The notes beneath the pieces are model-generated. The model saw nothing but the letters and a program-made list of their open reading frames with translations. It did no database searches and was not told the DNA's origin. From Actinopolyspora lacussalsi (GTDB lineage Bacteria > Actinomycetota > Actinomycetes > Mycobacteriales > Pseudonocardiaceae), in contig JAURUC010000001.1 in NCBI GenBank assembly GCA_030803735.1, positions 3,613,501 through 3,677,500 on the forward strand: a stretch of DNA of 64,000 nt, given 5' to 3'. Shown here piece after piece: positions 44,792 through 53,260 of the stretch. Each line of letters starts with the position of its first letter. The first letter of the stretch is position 1. A program made the translations under genes and the position numbers.

Positions 44792-45442
44792 TTGACCGCG
44801 ACACCTGGATACGCCGCGAGAGACAACCGCGGTGACAACGGGATTCGAATCTGTTCGACCGGGCTCACCGACACGTGTGATCTGCCGAGCTCCGTGGAGG
44901 AGCTGGCCGACCTCGCCGTCGGAACGCTCGATTGGACGGGCAGCGTGCTGCCCGCGGTGCGGCTGCTGGGGCGGCGTGTCGTCCCGGTCGCCGAGCTGGT
45001 TCCGGACGCGCACGCCGAACGGGTCTGCGTCGGCAGTGCACCGGTGCTGGACCGCACGGAGATCGCCACCTGGGTGTGGCCGGAGATGAGCGACCGGGTG
45101 CCGCCCGCCGCAGCGCGGCTGTCCGGGGTGCTCGCCCCGGCGCGGCACTGGCGTACCGCGCTGACCGCCGTGGTGCCCTTCGCGCGCTTCACCAGCGCGG
45201 CGATCGTGGTCCCGCGCAGCGTCAGCGACCGCGACGGTTTCGTCTCGACCTGCCTGATCAGAGCCAGGCAGTTCGGCGTGGCGGTGCTCAGCGCCGACGA
45301 GAACAGCATCCGCGTGGAGCTGGAGGGCAGGTCGTTCGCGGACAGCGCTCCCGTGGAGCAGACCGCCGTTTCCCGCTGGGTCAACGAAGTGGTCTACGAC
45401 CAGCTGCTGGCTTCCGAGACCCCCGCGCCTTCGCGCAACTGA
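44792..45442 (+). CDS. Conserved-looking hypothetical protein
   Basis: The 216-residue soluble protein has segments LPSSVEELADLAVGTLDWTG, LTAVVPFARFTSAAIVVPRS and FVSTCLIRARQFGVAVLSAD. No signal peptide or membrane helix is seen. TTG 44792 has GGAGGCGGG at good spacing; the longer frame upstream is less credible. The alternating hydrophobic pattern near the end suggests an alpha/beta fold. I do not recognise the family. Confidence 0.6.
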   Translation: MTATPGYAARDNRGDNGIRICSTGLTDTCDLPSSVEELADLAVGTLDWTGSVLPAVRLLGRRVVPVAELVPDAHAERVCVGSAPVLDRTEIATWVWPEMSDRVPPAAARLSGVLAPARHWRTALTAVVPFARFTSAAIVVPRSVSDRDGFVSTCLIRARQFGVAVLSADENSIRVELEGRSFADSAPVEQTAVSRWVNEVVYDQLLASETPAPSRN

Positions 45443-45752
45443 GGCACAACGACCGGTTTCGACACGTGCGCTGCCGAATGTGCGCTGCCGAAACCGCCCG
45501 ACACCGTGGTTGGAAGATCGCCTGCCGGATGTTCGGCGCTCGTAGGCGGTTCGCGGGATCTCGTGGGGGTCCACGCGCGATACGAGCAGCCCCGGGTTCT
45601 TCGGCGGAGTCCGGCGCGGGCCCGGTGTCGGTTTCCAGGCGGGGAGCGGCGAGGATCGCGGCGAGCGGTCACTGACTGACATATCGGCGAGGGCCGACAT
45701 CGCGGGTGCGGTGTCGGCCCTTCTCGTGTTCGCGGGTCGTCCTTCGGCGGGG
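45443..45752. other. Convergent intergenic region without gene
   Basis: The region lies between the hypothetical gene and a minus-strand small gene. There is no convincing frame, and I could not align it to the hairpin element. Confidence 0.4.
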
Positions 45753-45905
45753 TCACGCCGCGACGAGCAGATGTCGTTCGCCGTGCCCGCCGCGTAGTGG
45801 GGCCAGGACGCTGCCCACCGCCAGCGTCAGCACCGTGCCGATCAGCCACAGCAACCCGAGTGGCTGGTGCGGCACGGCCGGGCCCAGCGTGCTCGCCGCC
45901 GTCAC
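45753..45905 (-). CDS. Small 50-residue membrane protein coupled to the upstream Cys protein
   Basis: The frame reads MTAASTLGPAVPHQPLGLLW, then a hydrophobic stretch (LIGTVLTLAVGSVLAPL) and GGHGERHLLVAA. Its GTG start overlaps the upstream gene's TGA by 4 bp (GTGA), a strong sign of coupled translation. Function unknown. Confidence 0.6.
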   Translation of the reverse strand: MTAASTLGPAVPHQPLGLLWLIGTVLTLAVGSVLAPLRGGHGERHLLVAA

Positions 45906-46201
45906 AGCGCACCCCCGTGCTCGCCGAAGCGTTCGCGGAGCTTGCGACTGGTCTCCTGTTCCTGGCGCTCCTGTTCGCGGCCGTGCTCGATCGCCGCGCT
46001 CATGCAGATGTCACAGGTCGGCACCAGCCAGTCCACCTCGGACGGATCCGTCAACACCACGTGCTGCCCGCACAACGTGTCACGCCGCTGCTCCGGACGC
46101 GGCCGAACCTCCCGGGAAAACGCGTGCCGAAACCCGCCCACCGGGTTCCACCACACCACCGGACCCGACCAACCCCACCCCAACAACGGAACCTCAAGCA
46201 T
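45902..46201 (-). CDS. Cys/His-containing small protein next to Scr1 regulator
   Basis: The 99-residue protein starts MLEVPLLGWGWSGPVVWWNP and contains CGQHVVLTDPSEVDWLVPTC-DIC, a possible zinc knuckle, and then a charged helix (EHGREQERQEQETSRKLRER). ATG 46201 has AAGGAG eight bases upstream, better than GTG 46210. It is divergent from the Scr1-type regulator with a 122-bp AT-rich gap holding a perfect palindrome. I recall similar proteins beside such regulators in Pseudonocardiales. Role unknown. Confidence 0.6.
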   Translation of the reverse strand: MLEVPLLGWGWSGPVVWWNPVGGFRHAFSREVRPRPEQRRDTLCGQHVVLTDPSEVDWLVPTCDICMSAAIEHGREQERQEQETSRKLRERFGEHGGAL

Positions 46202-46267
46202 CAGGAACACTCCTTACTACTCAAAGTACATGTAAAATCACCTTTCGTTATCGACAGTAGATGACGA

Positions 46268-46283
46268 CTATCTAATTAGATAG
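46268..46283. promoter_or_regulatory. Perfect 16-bp palindrome in XRE divergent promoter
   Basis: CTATCTAATTAGATAG is fully symmetric, AT-rich in a GC-rich genome, and lies 41 bp before the regulator start and 67 bp from the divergent gene. It is the best candidate operator for autoregulation by the adjacent XRE protein. Confidence 0.6.
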
Positions 46284-46323
46284 CCAGATCACCAGAAAGC
46301 GTGACGCAGTGAAGGAGCGTTCG

Positions 46324-47190
46324 ATGGCCCCGAGCTCACCGACCGTCGCCGCCTGGGAACTCGGACGTCGGCTCCGCGAGAAGCGCGACGAAGCCGGGTT
46401 GAGTGCCACCGCCGCTGCCAAGCGGTTCGGGATCACCGCGGCCTACCTGTCGGAGTTCGAGAACGGGAAGAAAAACATCGGCGAGGAACGACTCACGACG
46501 CTGGCCGAGGCGTACGAGCTCGATGACCAAGAAGCCGCTGAGCTACGTAGCCTGCGCGACGAGGCGGGTAACCGTGGCTGGTGGAGCGACTACTCGGCAC
46601 TGTTCAGCGACGAGCTACTGCGCTTTTTCGGCTACGAACACGGCGCGGAGAACGTGCGCTCCTACGACAGCGCCATCGTCAACGGACTACTGCAAACCGA
46701 GAACTACGCCCGAGCCGTTATCGAGGCAGGCGCGCCCAACATCCGGCTGGCCGAAGTGGAACGCAGGCTCGAATGCCGCAGGAGGAGACAGCATCGCATC
46801 ACCGGCTCGGAGCCGCTCCAGCTCAGCTCGGTGATGAGCGAAGCAGCGCTGCATCAACGGATCGGCGGCACCGAAGTGCTTGCCGAGCAGCTCGACCACC
46901 TCATCGAGCTCATCGACGCTTACCCTGACACTCTCGACATTCGCGTCGTGCCCTTCGAAGCGACCGGGCACGACGCGATCGGCGGTTCACCCTTCCTGCT
47001 CATGACGTTCCCCACCGGCAAGCTGCCCATGCTGCTGTGGCACGAAACCGTGACGAGCACACAACTGATCACCGATTCACTGACCATTCGCGAACACAGC
47101 CTCGCACACACCGAAGCGAGCAAAGCCGCCCTGAACCGCGAAGAGTCGTTGGGCAAGATCACTTCGGCTTCCCGAAACTTGCGGGGATAA
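46324..47190 (+). CDS. XRE-family regulator with DUF5753 (Scr1-like, DUF397-associated)
   Basis: The helix-turn-helix spans residues 7-65 (LGRRLREKRDEAGLSATAAA, KRFGITAAYLSEFENGKKNI). The DUF5753 domain follows (about 95-280), with YDSAIVNGLLQTENYARAVI and VVPFEATGHDAIGGSPFLLM. ATG 46324 with GAAGGAG upstream is the start; 288 aa. Such genes pair with DUF397 partners and resemble toxin-antitoxin or developmental switches (Scr1/Scr2, BldB-type networks) in Streptomyces. Confidence 0.92.
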   Translation: MAPSSPTVAAWELGRRLREKRDEAGLSATAAAKRFGITAAYLSEFENGKKNIGEERLTTLAEAYELDDQEAAELRSLRDEAGNRGWWSDYSALFSDELLRFFGYEHGAENVRSYDSAIVNGLLQTENYARAVIEAGAPNIRLAEVERRLECRRRRQHRITGSEPLQLSSVMSEAALHQRIGGTEVLAEQLDHLIELIDAYPDTLDIRVVPFEATGHDAIGGSPFLLMTFPTGKLPMLLWHETVTSTQLITDSLTIREHSLAHTEASKAALNREESLGKITSASRNLRG

Positions 47191-47204
47191 CTACAGTCCC
47201 AGGT

Positions 47205-47408
47205 ATGGCAGGAAAAAACGCACCGCACACTTGGCGTAAATCCAGCCGCAGCGCCAACAACGCCCACTGCGTCGAGGTGGCCTTGACCAGTGGGGCCGTC
47301 GGCATTCGCGACACCAAGGATCGCCCGGGCGGCACCCTCACCGTGACTCCCGCGGCCTGGGCCGGGTTTATGGACCGCCTCAAGACCGGCGACTACGGCC
47401 AGGGCTGA
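47205..47408 (+). CDS. DUF397 domain protein
   Basis: The 67-residue protein has the DUF397 pattern: WRKSSRSANNAHCVEVA, VGIRDTKDRPGGTLTVTPAA and WAGFMDRLKTGDY. ATG 47205 lies 14 bp after the XRE stop with AGG upstream. Scr2-type partner of the preceding regulator. Confidence 0.93.
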   Translation: MAGKNAPHTWRKSSRSANNAHCVEVALTSGAVGIRDTKDRPGGTLTVTPAAWAGFMDRLKTGDYGQG

Positions 47409-48147
47409 CCTCGCGCGCACGCCGCTACGCCGTGGCCGGGGCGTCAATTTTCCGCGAAATTCACGAAGCCCCGGTGCGATGGACTGAGCGTTGTGCGGTT
47501 GTCGGCCGGTGGCTCGGGGCCGGTCTGCTTGGGCCGCGGGGCTGAGGGGGACGGCTACCGGAATTAGACAACTTTACTGTAACGATTTGTTCGGTTTCCG
47601 AAGGTTTCATCGGAAGATTTAGCGCTCGGTGGTCTGGCGACTCTGCCGTGGTGGCCCCGAGTTGATCGTCCGGTGTCAGCGGTGTCGGTACTGACCGCTC
47701 GGACTGTGATCCTGCTGCTGGCATCGGACGGAATCAGTGAAGCAATACGAAGTGTGTCCGGAAACGGACTCCTTCTTTTGTTTGCTTTCGCAAATCAGTG
47801 GTTGAGCAGCTGAAATCTATCCCGAAAACATGAGGCTTGTTGCTGAACGTAATCGTTCGATGATCCGCTGCTGACTCTACATCGGGCTTCCCGGTGAGTC
47901 AGTACTGGGTAGGAACGTGGGTGAAGATCACGGAGCTGGGTGAGTAGTGGCGGTAGCTCTCACTCGCACGAGGGATCACTACAGGTGGACTGAGCCGTTC
48001 GAGTGATCGCAGTGTGTTTTCCGGAACACGTTAGAGTGTCGATCGTCATAGTGATAGTGGGTCTGTTCTGCTGACGTGGCGTGCGCTGGTCCGGCAGGAT
48101 GTGGCCCGGTTTCGGATCATGGCCCAGGGGACCAGGGGGAAGCAGAC
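47409..48147. other. 739-bp intergenic region before the ESX-accessory locus
   Basis: The first part (47438-47470) resembles the left end of repeat copy E (GCGTCAATTTTCCGCGAAAT). A minus-strand 87-codon frame (47461-47724) has no recognisable family. From about 47725 the composition turns AT-richer, consistent with a promoter region. GTGTTTTCCGGAACAC at 48014-48029 is an imperfect dyad. Confidence 0.4.
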
Positions 48148-48483
48148 GTGAGCCAGCAGGACGGCTTCGGTGTCGACCACGAGAAGCTGAAAGCAGCAGT
48201 CGAAGACCTGCGAAAAGCGCGGGACGATGCTAAGGATCTTGCTAAGGAGTCGCAGTCGATCGAGCCCGGTGAATTGACCGCATACGATGACACCACCGGA
48301 AAAGCTCGCGAGGCGTTTCAGAGTCGTATGAGCGGACCCGAAGGGTCTCTTCGTGCTGCTGCTGAAAAAATCGAAAATAAATTGAACGAGAAGATAGCCG
48401 CTTACGATGCCCTGCTGCGGGAGTACGGCTTGGCCGAAGACAACGCGTCGGTGGCCCAGCGAGATGCGGAGAGGCAGAGCTGA
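48148..48483 (+). CDS. Small helical ESX-associated protein (WXG-like size)
   Basis: The 111-residue, almost entirely helical and highly charged protein begins VDHEKLKAAVEDLRKARDDA and ends ALLREYGLAEDNASVAQRDA. It has no WXG motif. Size, helix pattern and position before DUF3558, PPE-like and EspG genes suggest a type VII-related partner. GTG 48148 has GGGGGA at good spacing. The downstream lipoprotein starts 5 bp after its stop. Confidence 0.65.
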   Translation: MSQQDGFGVDHEKLKAAVEDLRKARDDAKDLAKESQSIEPGELTAYDDTTGKAREAFQSRMSGPEGSLRAAAEKIENKLNEKIAAYDALLREYGLAEDNASVAQRDAERQS

Positions 48484-48488
48484 GTATC

Positions 48489-49112
48489 GTGGATAGCTTC
48501 ATGACTAAGGTACAGCGTGGCGCTGTAGCTGCGGGTGCTCTCACGCTGAGTTTTGTGCTCGCCGCATGTTCTGCTGACTCCACGGGGGAGACTGGATCTT
48601 CGACGGAAACAACTACTGACAGTGTTACTTCGTCGACTTCGCAGTCTGGAACCGAGATAGACGCCCCGAAGGATGCCGCCTCTATCGATCCATGTGAATT
48701 ACTGACCGATGACGCTTCGGCCGCGCTGGGCATGGAAGCTGACGGAGAGAGCAGTCCGAACGATCTCAAGCCGAGCCTTCCTGATATATGTCGGTGGGAA
48801 AGCGTTGAGAATTCTTTCACTACGGTATCCTTGACCGCTTTTTCTGATCGATCTATTCAGCAGTATTACGACAACAAGTCGACTTACGGATATTTTGAGA
48901 AACTTGATGTTTCCGGCTATCCCGCCGTTGTGGCAAATACTGAGGATCCAGCTAATAGTGCTGATTGCGTGATGTACATGGCCGCGAGCGCAAATCAGGT
49001 AGTCATGTCGTCCACGGATATTTCTCCTAATGATGTTGGCAAGGTGAATCCGTGTGATTTGTCGCGGAAGTCTCTGAAACTGTCGTTGCCGTCGTGGCCT
49101 GCGGCGAAGTGA
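48489..49112 (+). CDS. DUF3558 family lipoprotein
   Basis: This is a predicted lipoprotein with a lipobox LAAC (Cys27) after a signal helix. A Ser/Thr-rich spacer (about 30-60) precedes the DUF3558 domain, which starts IDPCELLTDDASAALGM and includes ICRWE and DCVMYMAAS. Four conserved cysteines outside the lipobox may form two disulfides. The start may be GTG 48489 or ATG 48501; 207 or 203 aa. The codon choice is less GC-biased than the neighbours. Confidence 0.88.
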   Translation: MDSFMTKVQRGAVAAGALTLSFVLAACSADSTGETGSSTETTTDSVTSSTSQSGTEIDAPKDAASIDPCELLTDDASAALGMEADGESSPNDLKPSLPDICRWESVENSFTTVSLTAFSDRSIQQYYDNKSTYGYFEKLDVSGYPAVVANTEDPANSADCVMYMAASANQVVMSSTDISPNDVGKVNPCDLSRKSLKLSLPSWPAAK

Positions 49113-49124
49113 GAGGTGGGGGTA

Positions 49125-50498
49125 ATGTCTTCTGTCGTTCCGATGAAGTGTTATGCGAGTCAGGCGAAGGACATTCGGGCGAGTATGGCCGGATCACCCG
49201 ATGCGCCCAGCCTGCCTTCGGCTAGTAGCCAGGGGTCGAGTTCGCTTAGCGCCGCCGCTTCGAAGTTCAAAAGCATCGTCGAAACCGTCAACTCGGCACT
49301 GGGCAAGGCCGAAGAGGCTCACGAGGGCCGTGCGGCCGAGATCGCCAAGGCTTCGGTATCCGCGGTCAAGCCGGTCGTCGACAACGCGGCCGATTTCTGC
49401 GAAACCGTGCAGGACTCGTTGGACGCTCAGGCCGGCACGCAGCACAAGACCTTCCAGGATCTCCCCGTCGAGGGTGGCAAGCTCTCCGATGGTGGTCCGG
49501 CTCAGTTGGAGGTTCCGGAGAAGAATTGGGCGGATGACAGTGGGGTCAGTGGTTTTCCCGGGTTGGGGTGGACCAGTGATTACGAGGAGAAGCAGGAGCG
49601 TTATCGGGCTACGAATGAGGAGGCCAACAGTGTGATGGTTCGGTATACGGAGCAGACGACGGCGGCCACGCGGGGGTTGCCGGAGTTCACGCCGTCGGAG
49701 GAGTCCGATACCGACGCGTCGCGGCAGGCCAGTTATGGCGGTAGTGCGGGCAGTGTGGTGGCGGGCAGCACCTTTGACAACAGTGTGGGTTCGGGCTATG
49801 CGGCGTCGGCTTCCTCGTCCTCGGCGTGGGCCGGGGGTTCTGGTGGTTCGGTTGGTTCGGTCGGTGGGTCGCATGTCCCGTCGGGTGGTTCCGGTGTGGG
49901 TGGTGGTTCCTACACGTCGCAGCCGGCTGGTTCGGGGTCGGCGTGGGTGAGTCCCTCGGGTGGTGGTTCCGCGGGCGGTGGTTCGCTTTCTCCGGGGGCG
50001 GTGCGTGGTTCGGACGGCACGGTCTACCGGCAGGGTCCTGATGGGGGTTGGCAGCGGCAGAATCCGTATAACGGCCGGTGGGCGCCGGCTCCGAACGGTC
50101 CGCCGGGGGTGTCCGGTGGTTCCGGTTCGGGTGGTCGTGCCGGTGGCGCGGGCGGTGTGGGTGGTGCCCGTGGTGGTGGTTCCGCTGGAGGTGTCGGTGG
50201 TCGTGCCGGTGGGCTCGGTGGTTCCGGTTCGGGTGAGCCGGCCGCTGGTGGTCGGTCCGGGACGGGTTCTTATGGTTCGAGGGGCGGTGGCTCGGTGGTG
50301 TCGGGTTCCAATGCTGCTGCTGGTGGTGCTCGTGGTGGGCCGATGGGTGGTGCCGGGGCTCGGCAGGGCGATGGTGGTGGTGAGGAGGAGCACGATCGTC
50401 CGAGCTGGCTGGTCGAGGACGAGGACGTGTTCACCAACGACATGCAACGTGTCGCCCCGCCGGTGCTGGGTGAGACCCCCTACGAGCAGGGCCGCTGA
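49125..50498 (+). CDS. Gly/Ser-rich PPE-like type VII substrate candidate
   Basis: The 457-residue protein has a helical N-terminal half (residues 1-185). A long Gly/Ser/Ala-rich region (about 210-425, with motifs such as GGSGGSVGSVGG) follows, and the conserved-looking end is RPSWLVEDEDVFTNDMQRVA-PPVLGE. This resembles actinomycete PPE-like proteins encoded with DUF3558 and EspG. ATG 49125 has GAGGTGGGGG upstream. EspG chaperones bind PPE partners in mycobacteria, so this is the likely client of the next gene. Confidence 0.72.
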   Translation: MSSVVPMKCYASQAKDIRASMAGSPDAPSLPSASSQGSSSLSAAASKFKSIVETVNSALGKAEEAHEGRAAEIAKASVSAVKPVVDNAADFCETVQDSLDAQAGTQHKTFQDLPVEGGKLSDGGPAQLEVPEKNWADDSGVSGFPGLGWTSDYEEKQERYRATNEEANSVMVRYTEQTTAATRGLPEFTPSEESDTDASRQASYGGSAGSVVAGSTFDNSVGSGYAASASSSSAWAGGSGGSVGSVGGSHVPSGGSGVGGGSYTSQPAGSGSAWVSPSGGGSAGGGSLSPGAVRGSDGTVYRQGPDGGWQRQNPYNGRWAPAPNGPPGVSGGSGSGGRAGGAGGVGGARGGGSAGGVGGRAGGLGGSGSGEPAAGGRSGTGSYGSRGGGSVVSGSNAAAGGARGGPMGGAGARQGDGGGEEEHDRPSWLVEDEDVFTNDMQRVAPPVLGETPYEQGR

Positions 50499-50720
50499 CC
50501 AGCGGTATCACCGAAGCGAGGCGACAGGCCGTCCCGCCCCGACAACGGGACGGCCGCCCAATCGAGACCGAGGCGAACACTCGCGTGGAGCCGGGCGCGG
50601 GCGTGCTCAACCGGGCACGTCCCACTGGCCGTGCCACAGGGCTCCTGGCGGTCGCCACGCGAGTTCCCTCCGCCCCGCGCCCGCGAACGCACGGCGCGTG
50701 GATCGGCTGAAACAACGGAA

Positions 50721-51536
50721 ATGACGGTGCGAAACCAGATCTCTGTCGGCCCAGCGGCCGCCATCTACCTGTGTGAGCGTTACGACCTGATGATCCACCC
50801 GCTGTTACGGGTGGGCATGTTGTCGGTGCAGCTCGACGAGGACGAGCGGGTACGGATCCCCGAAGAGGGCCGGGCCGAGCTGCAACGACAGGGGTTGATC
50901 CAGACCGACGAGGTGCACCCCTTCCTCGACGACGCCTGGCACCTGCTCGCCTATCCGCCGCTGGCGCTCGGCATGGCGGTGCGCGACGACCGGGAGAGCT
51001 TCAACGCGGTGCTGGCTGAGCAGGGCCGCGGCACGCTGCGCGCCTACCAGGCCGACGCCCCCGATTCCGGCTCGGCGGAGAACATCCTGCTCGACCGGCA
51101 GGAGTACGGCGGCCTCGGCGGCAACGCCGTCAAACTGCTCGGCGAGCTGAAACCGATCTCCGGCGGCTCGGCCAGCGTGCCCACCGAGCTGCTCAAGCAG
51201 GCCGAGCAACGGATGAGCTCCGACCCCTCCGGCAACGCCATGAGCGCGCTCGCCTCCGTCGGTATTCGGCAGAACGACGCCCGGGTACTCGGCAACGTCA
51301 TCACCACACCGCGCGGCACCGAGGCGGTAATCACCGCCCGCCGCCACGACCGCAAGGTCAACCGGACGCACAAGCTGCCCAACGGACTGCAGGTCTTCCG
51401 CACCGAGCAGGGCTGCTACATGACCCAGCAGAGCACCGGAAGCGACGGGCGCGAGTGGTTCACCGTCGCGCCCGCCGATCAGCGCAAGATCACCGCCAAG
51501 CTGGAGGAGATGCTCGAACACCTCCGTCGGAGGTGA
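50721..51536 (+). CDS. ESX secretion-associated protein EspG
   Basis: This is a cytosolic chaperone that binds PE/PPE-type substrates for type VII secretion. The 271-residue protein reads ICERYDL-like LCERYDLMIHPLLRVGML near the start, then FNAVLAEQGRGTLRAYQADA and a C-terminal YMTQQSTGSDGREWFTVAPA, matching EspG-fold proteins. ATG 50721 is chosen. It lies 222 bp after the PPE-like gene. No ESX core genes (eccB-eccE, mycP) are in the window. Confidence 0.82.
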   Translation: MTVRNQISVGPAAAIYLCERYDLMIHPLLRVGMLSVQLDEDERVRIPEEGRAELQRQGLIQTDEVHPFLDDAWHLLAYPPLALGMAVRDDRESFNAVLAEQGRGTLRAYQADAPDSGSAENILLDRQEYGGLGGNAVKLLGELKPISGGSASVPTELLKQAEQRMSSDPSGNAMSALASVGIRQNDARVLGNVITTPRGTEAVITARRHDRKVNRTHKLPNGLQVFRTEQGCYMTQQSTGSDGREWFTVAPADQRKITAKLEEMLEHLRRR

Positions 51537-51560
51537 GGTCATCTCTCCGACCGTCGTGGG

Positions 51561-51776
51561 TGGTCGCTTGGCGGAACCCCTCTGGCACGGTTCTCGCTGT
51601 GGGTCCGGCGACATCGGGTAGCGACCTACACAACGTCTCCGGCGTCCTCGCGAGAACCGCACCGGAGAACCCGCGGCGGTGCCGACTGCGTGAGTGGTGG
51701 GAGCTCGGCCCTGCCGGGGGTGATCGGGGCTCGGCCCGCGTCGAAGGGGCGCGGCGATTTCGCGAGAAATCGACGC
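51561..51776 (-). repeat. Dispersed hairpin element, copy D
   Basis: This is a full copy, in the minus orientation, in the 302-bp gap between convergent espG and the lactone oxidase. On its own strand it reads GTCGATTTCTCGCGAAATCG, a spacer, CACCGCCGCGGGTTCTCCGG, the outer arm GGTTCTCGC, the core GACGTTGTGTAG-GTCG-CTACCCGATGTC, the return arm GCGAGAACC and GGGGTTCCGCC. Both arms carry T/A where copies A and E carry C/G. Confidence 0.9.
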
Positions 51777-51838
51777 AGCCGGGGCCGAGCCGCCGCCCCG
51801 GGTGCGCTGCGGATGACGGCCGGGCCGGGAAAGCCCGG

Positions 51839-53173
51839 TCAGCTGCCGAGGACGCGGGTCAGGTAGGGGTTGCCGAACAGCCGGTCCGGGTCCAGCCGGT
51901 CCCGCACCCGCAGGAAGTCGTCGAACCGGGGGTAGCTGCCGCGCAGCTCCTCGGCGCCGAGCCCGTGCATCTTGCCCCAGTGCGGTCTGCCCCCGACCTC
52001 CCGCACGATTCCCTCGAAGGTGTCGAACCACTCGCGGTACGGCATCCCCTTGTACTGGTGGATCGCGACGTAGGCGGTATCGCGTCCGTGGGCGGTGGAC
52101 AGCCAGATGTCATCGGCCTCGGCCAACCGAACCTCGACGGGGAACATCACCGGATGGCGTAACCGCGCCACGGCATCCCGCAGCCGCTCGATCACCTCGG
52201 GCAGCCGCTCGCGCGGGATCGCGTACTCCGACTCCACGAACCGAACGGTCCGGCTGGTCACGAACACCCGGTGCGAGGTGTCGCCGTAGGAGCGCCCCGA
52301 CCAGGTGGCGCCGCAGATCCGGTTCAGCCGCTTCACCAGTGCGGGGCGGCGCCTGCCGATCTCGCACGCGAGACCGAACAGCCCGTTCTCCAGCACCCGG
52401 TACTCCAGCCAGGACCGCACCGGGTGCAGCGGTCGGGGACGTTCGCGCTCGGGCAGCCTGTTGTTGCGTTTGACCAGGGTGTGCGTGCTGTGCGGGAACC
52501 AGTAGAACTCGAAGTGGTCGTTCTCGGCGGCGTACCGCTCGAACTCGGCCAGTACCTCGTCGAGCTGCCGCGGCTGCTCCTCGGCCGCCAGCGCGAACGC
52601 GGGAACGCAACGCAGCGTCACCGTGCTGATCAGACCCAGCGCGCCCAGACCGACCCGGGCCGCGTCGAACACCTCGGGGTTCTCGGTGGGGGAGCAGCGC
52701 AGCGTCGAACCGTCGGCCAGTACCAGTTCCAGCGCCGTCACCTGGGTGGCCAGCCCGCCCAGGTTCGCCCCCGTGCCGTGGGTGCCGGTGGATATCGCGC
52801 CTGCCACGGTCTGCCGGTCGATGTCGCCGAGGTTGGGCAGTGCCAGTCCCAGCCGGTCCAGCGACTCGTTGAGCAGGTGCAGCGGCGTGCCGCCGCGAAC
52901 CGTGACCGTCCCCCGGTCGGGGGCCACATCGGTGATCCCGGTCCACCCTGAGAGGTCCAGTGCCACGACCTCGCCGCGTTCCCCGGACGGCAGCGGTGCG
53001 GCGATCTCGCTGAACGAGTGGCCGGACCCCAGCGGGCGCACCCCGTGGCCCGCGGCACGCGCCTCGGTGACGGCGGTGACGAGGTCGGTCCGGTCGCGCG
53101 GGCGTGCGGTTCGGCTCTCGGGCGCGACCACCGTGCTCGCCCAGTTCGACCACGTGGTTCGGGTAATCGTCAT
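51839..53173 (-). CDS. D-arabinono-1,4-lactone oxidase / sugar-lactone oxidoreductase (VAO family)
   Basis: This is an FAD-dependent oxidase of the L-gulono-gamma-lactone/alditol oxidase group. The FAD-binding_4 domain (residues 15-180) has VRPLGSGHSFSEIA and TGTHGTGANLGGLATQV. The C-terminal ALO domain carries FYWFPHSTHTLVKRNN, MFPVEVRLAEADD and GGRPHWGKMHG. The 444-aa length is typical. ATG 53173; divergent from the deaminase/aldolase gene 87 bp away. The two often neighbour each other in actinomycetes, suggesting a joint catabolic role. Confidence 0.92.
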   Translation of the reverse strand: MTITRTTWSNWASTVVAPESRTARPRDRTDLVTAVTEARAAGHGVRPLGSGHSFSEIAAPLPSGERGEVVALDLSGWTGITDVAPDRGTVTVRGGTPLHLLNESLDRLGLALPNLGDIDRQTVAGAISTGTHGTGANLGGLATQVTALELVLADGSTLRCSPTENPEVFDAARVGLGALGLISTVTLRCVPAFALAAEEQPRQLDEVLAEFERYAAENDHFEFYWFPHSTHTLVKRNNRLPERERPRPLHPVRSWLEYRVLENGLFGLACEIGRRRPALVKRLNRICGATWSGRSYGDTSHRVFVTSRTVRFVESEYAIPRERLPEVIERLRDAVARLRHPVMFPVEVRLAEADDIWLSTAHGRDTAYVAIHQYKGMPYREWFDTFEGIVREVGGRPHWGKMHGLGAEELRGSYPRFDDFLRVRDRLDPDRLFGNPYLTRVLGS

Positions 53174-53260
53174 GACCGTATCGTCCTTCCGCCGCCGATT
53201 CCCGGAAAATTATGTGAATATCTCTCGCGTAACAAGGGGTGCGGGCTTACCTTGAAATGC

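Noticed and set aside
47461-47724. Minus-strand 87-codon frame after DUF397
   Set aside because: No ribosome site, Pro/Ser/Thr-rich, no recognisable family; treated as intergenic.
50805-52031. Minus-strand frame of 408 codons across espG and repeat D
   Set aside because: It runs antisense to espG and through the hairpin element; its only similarity to other frames comes from the repeated DNA.
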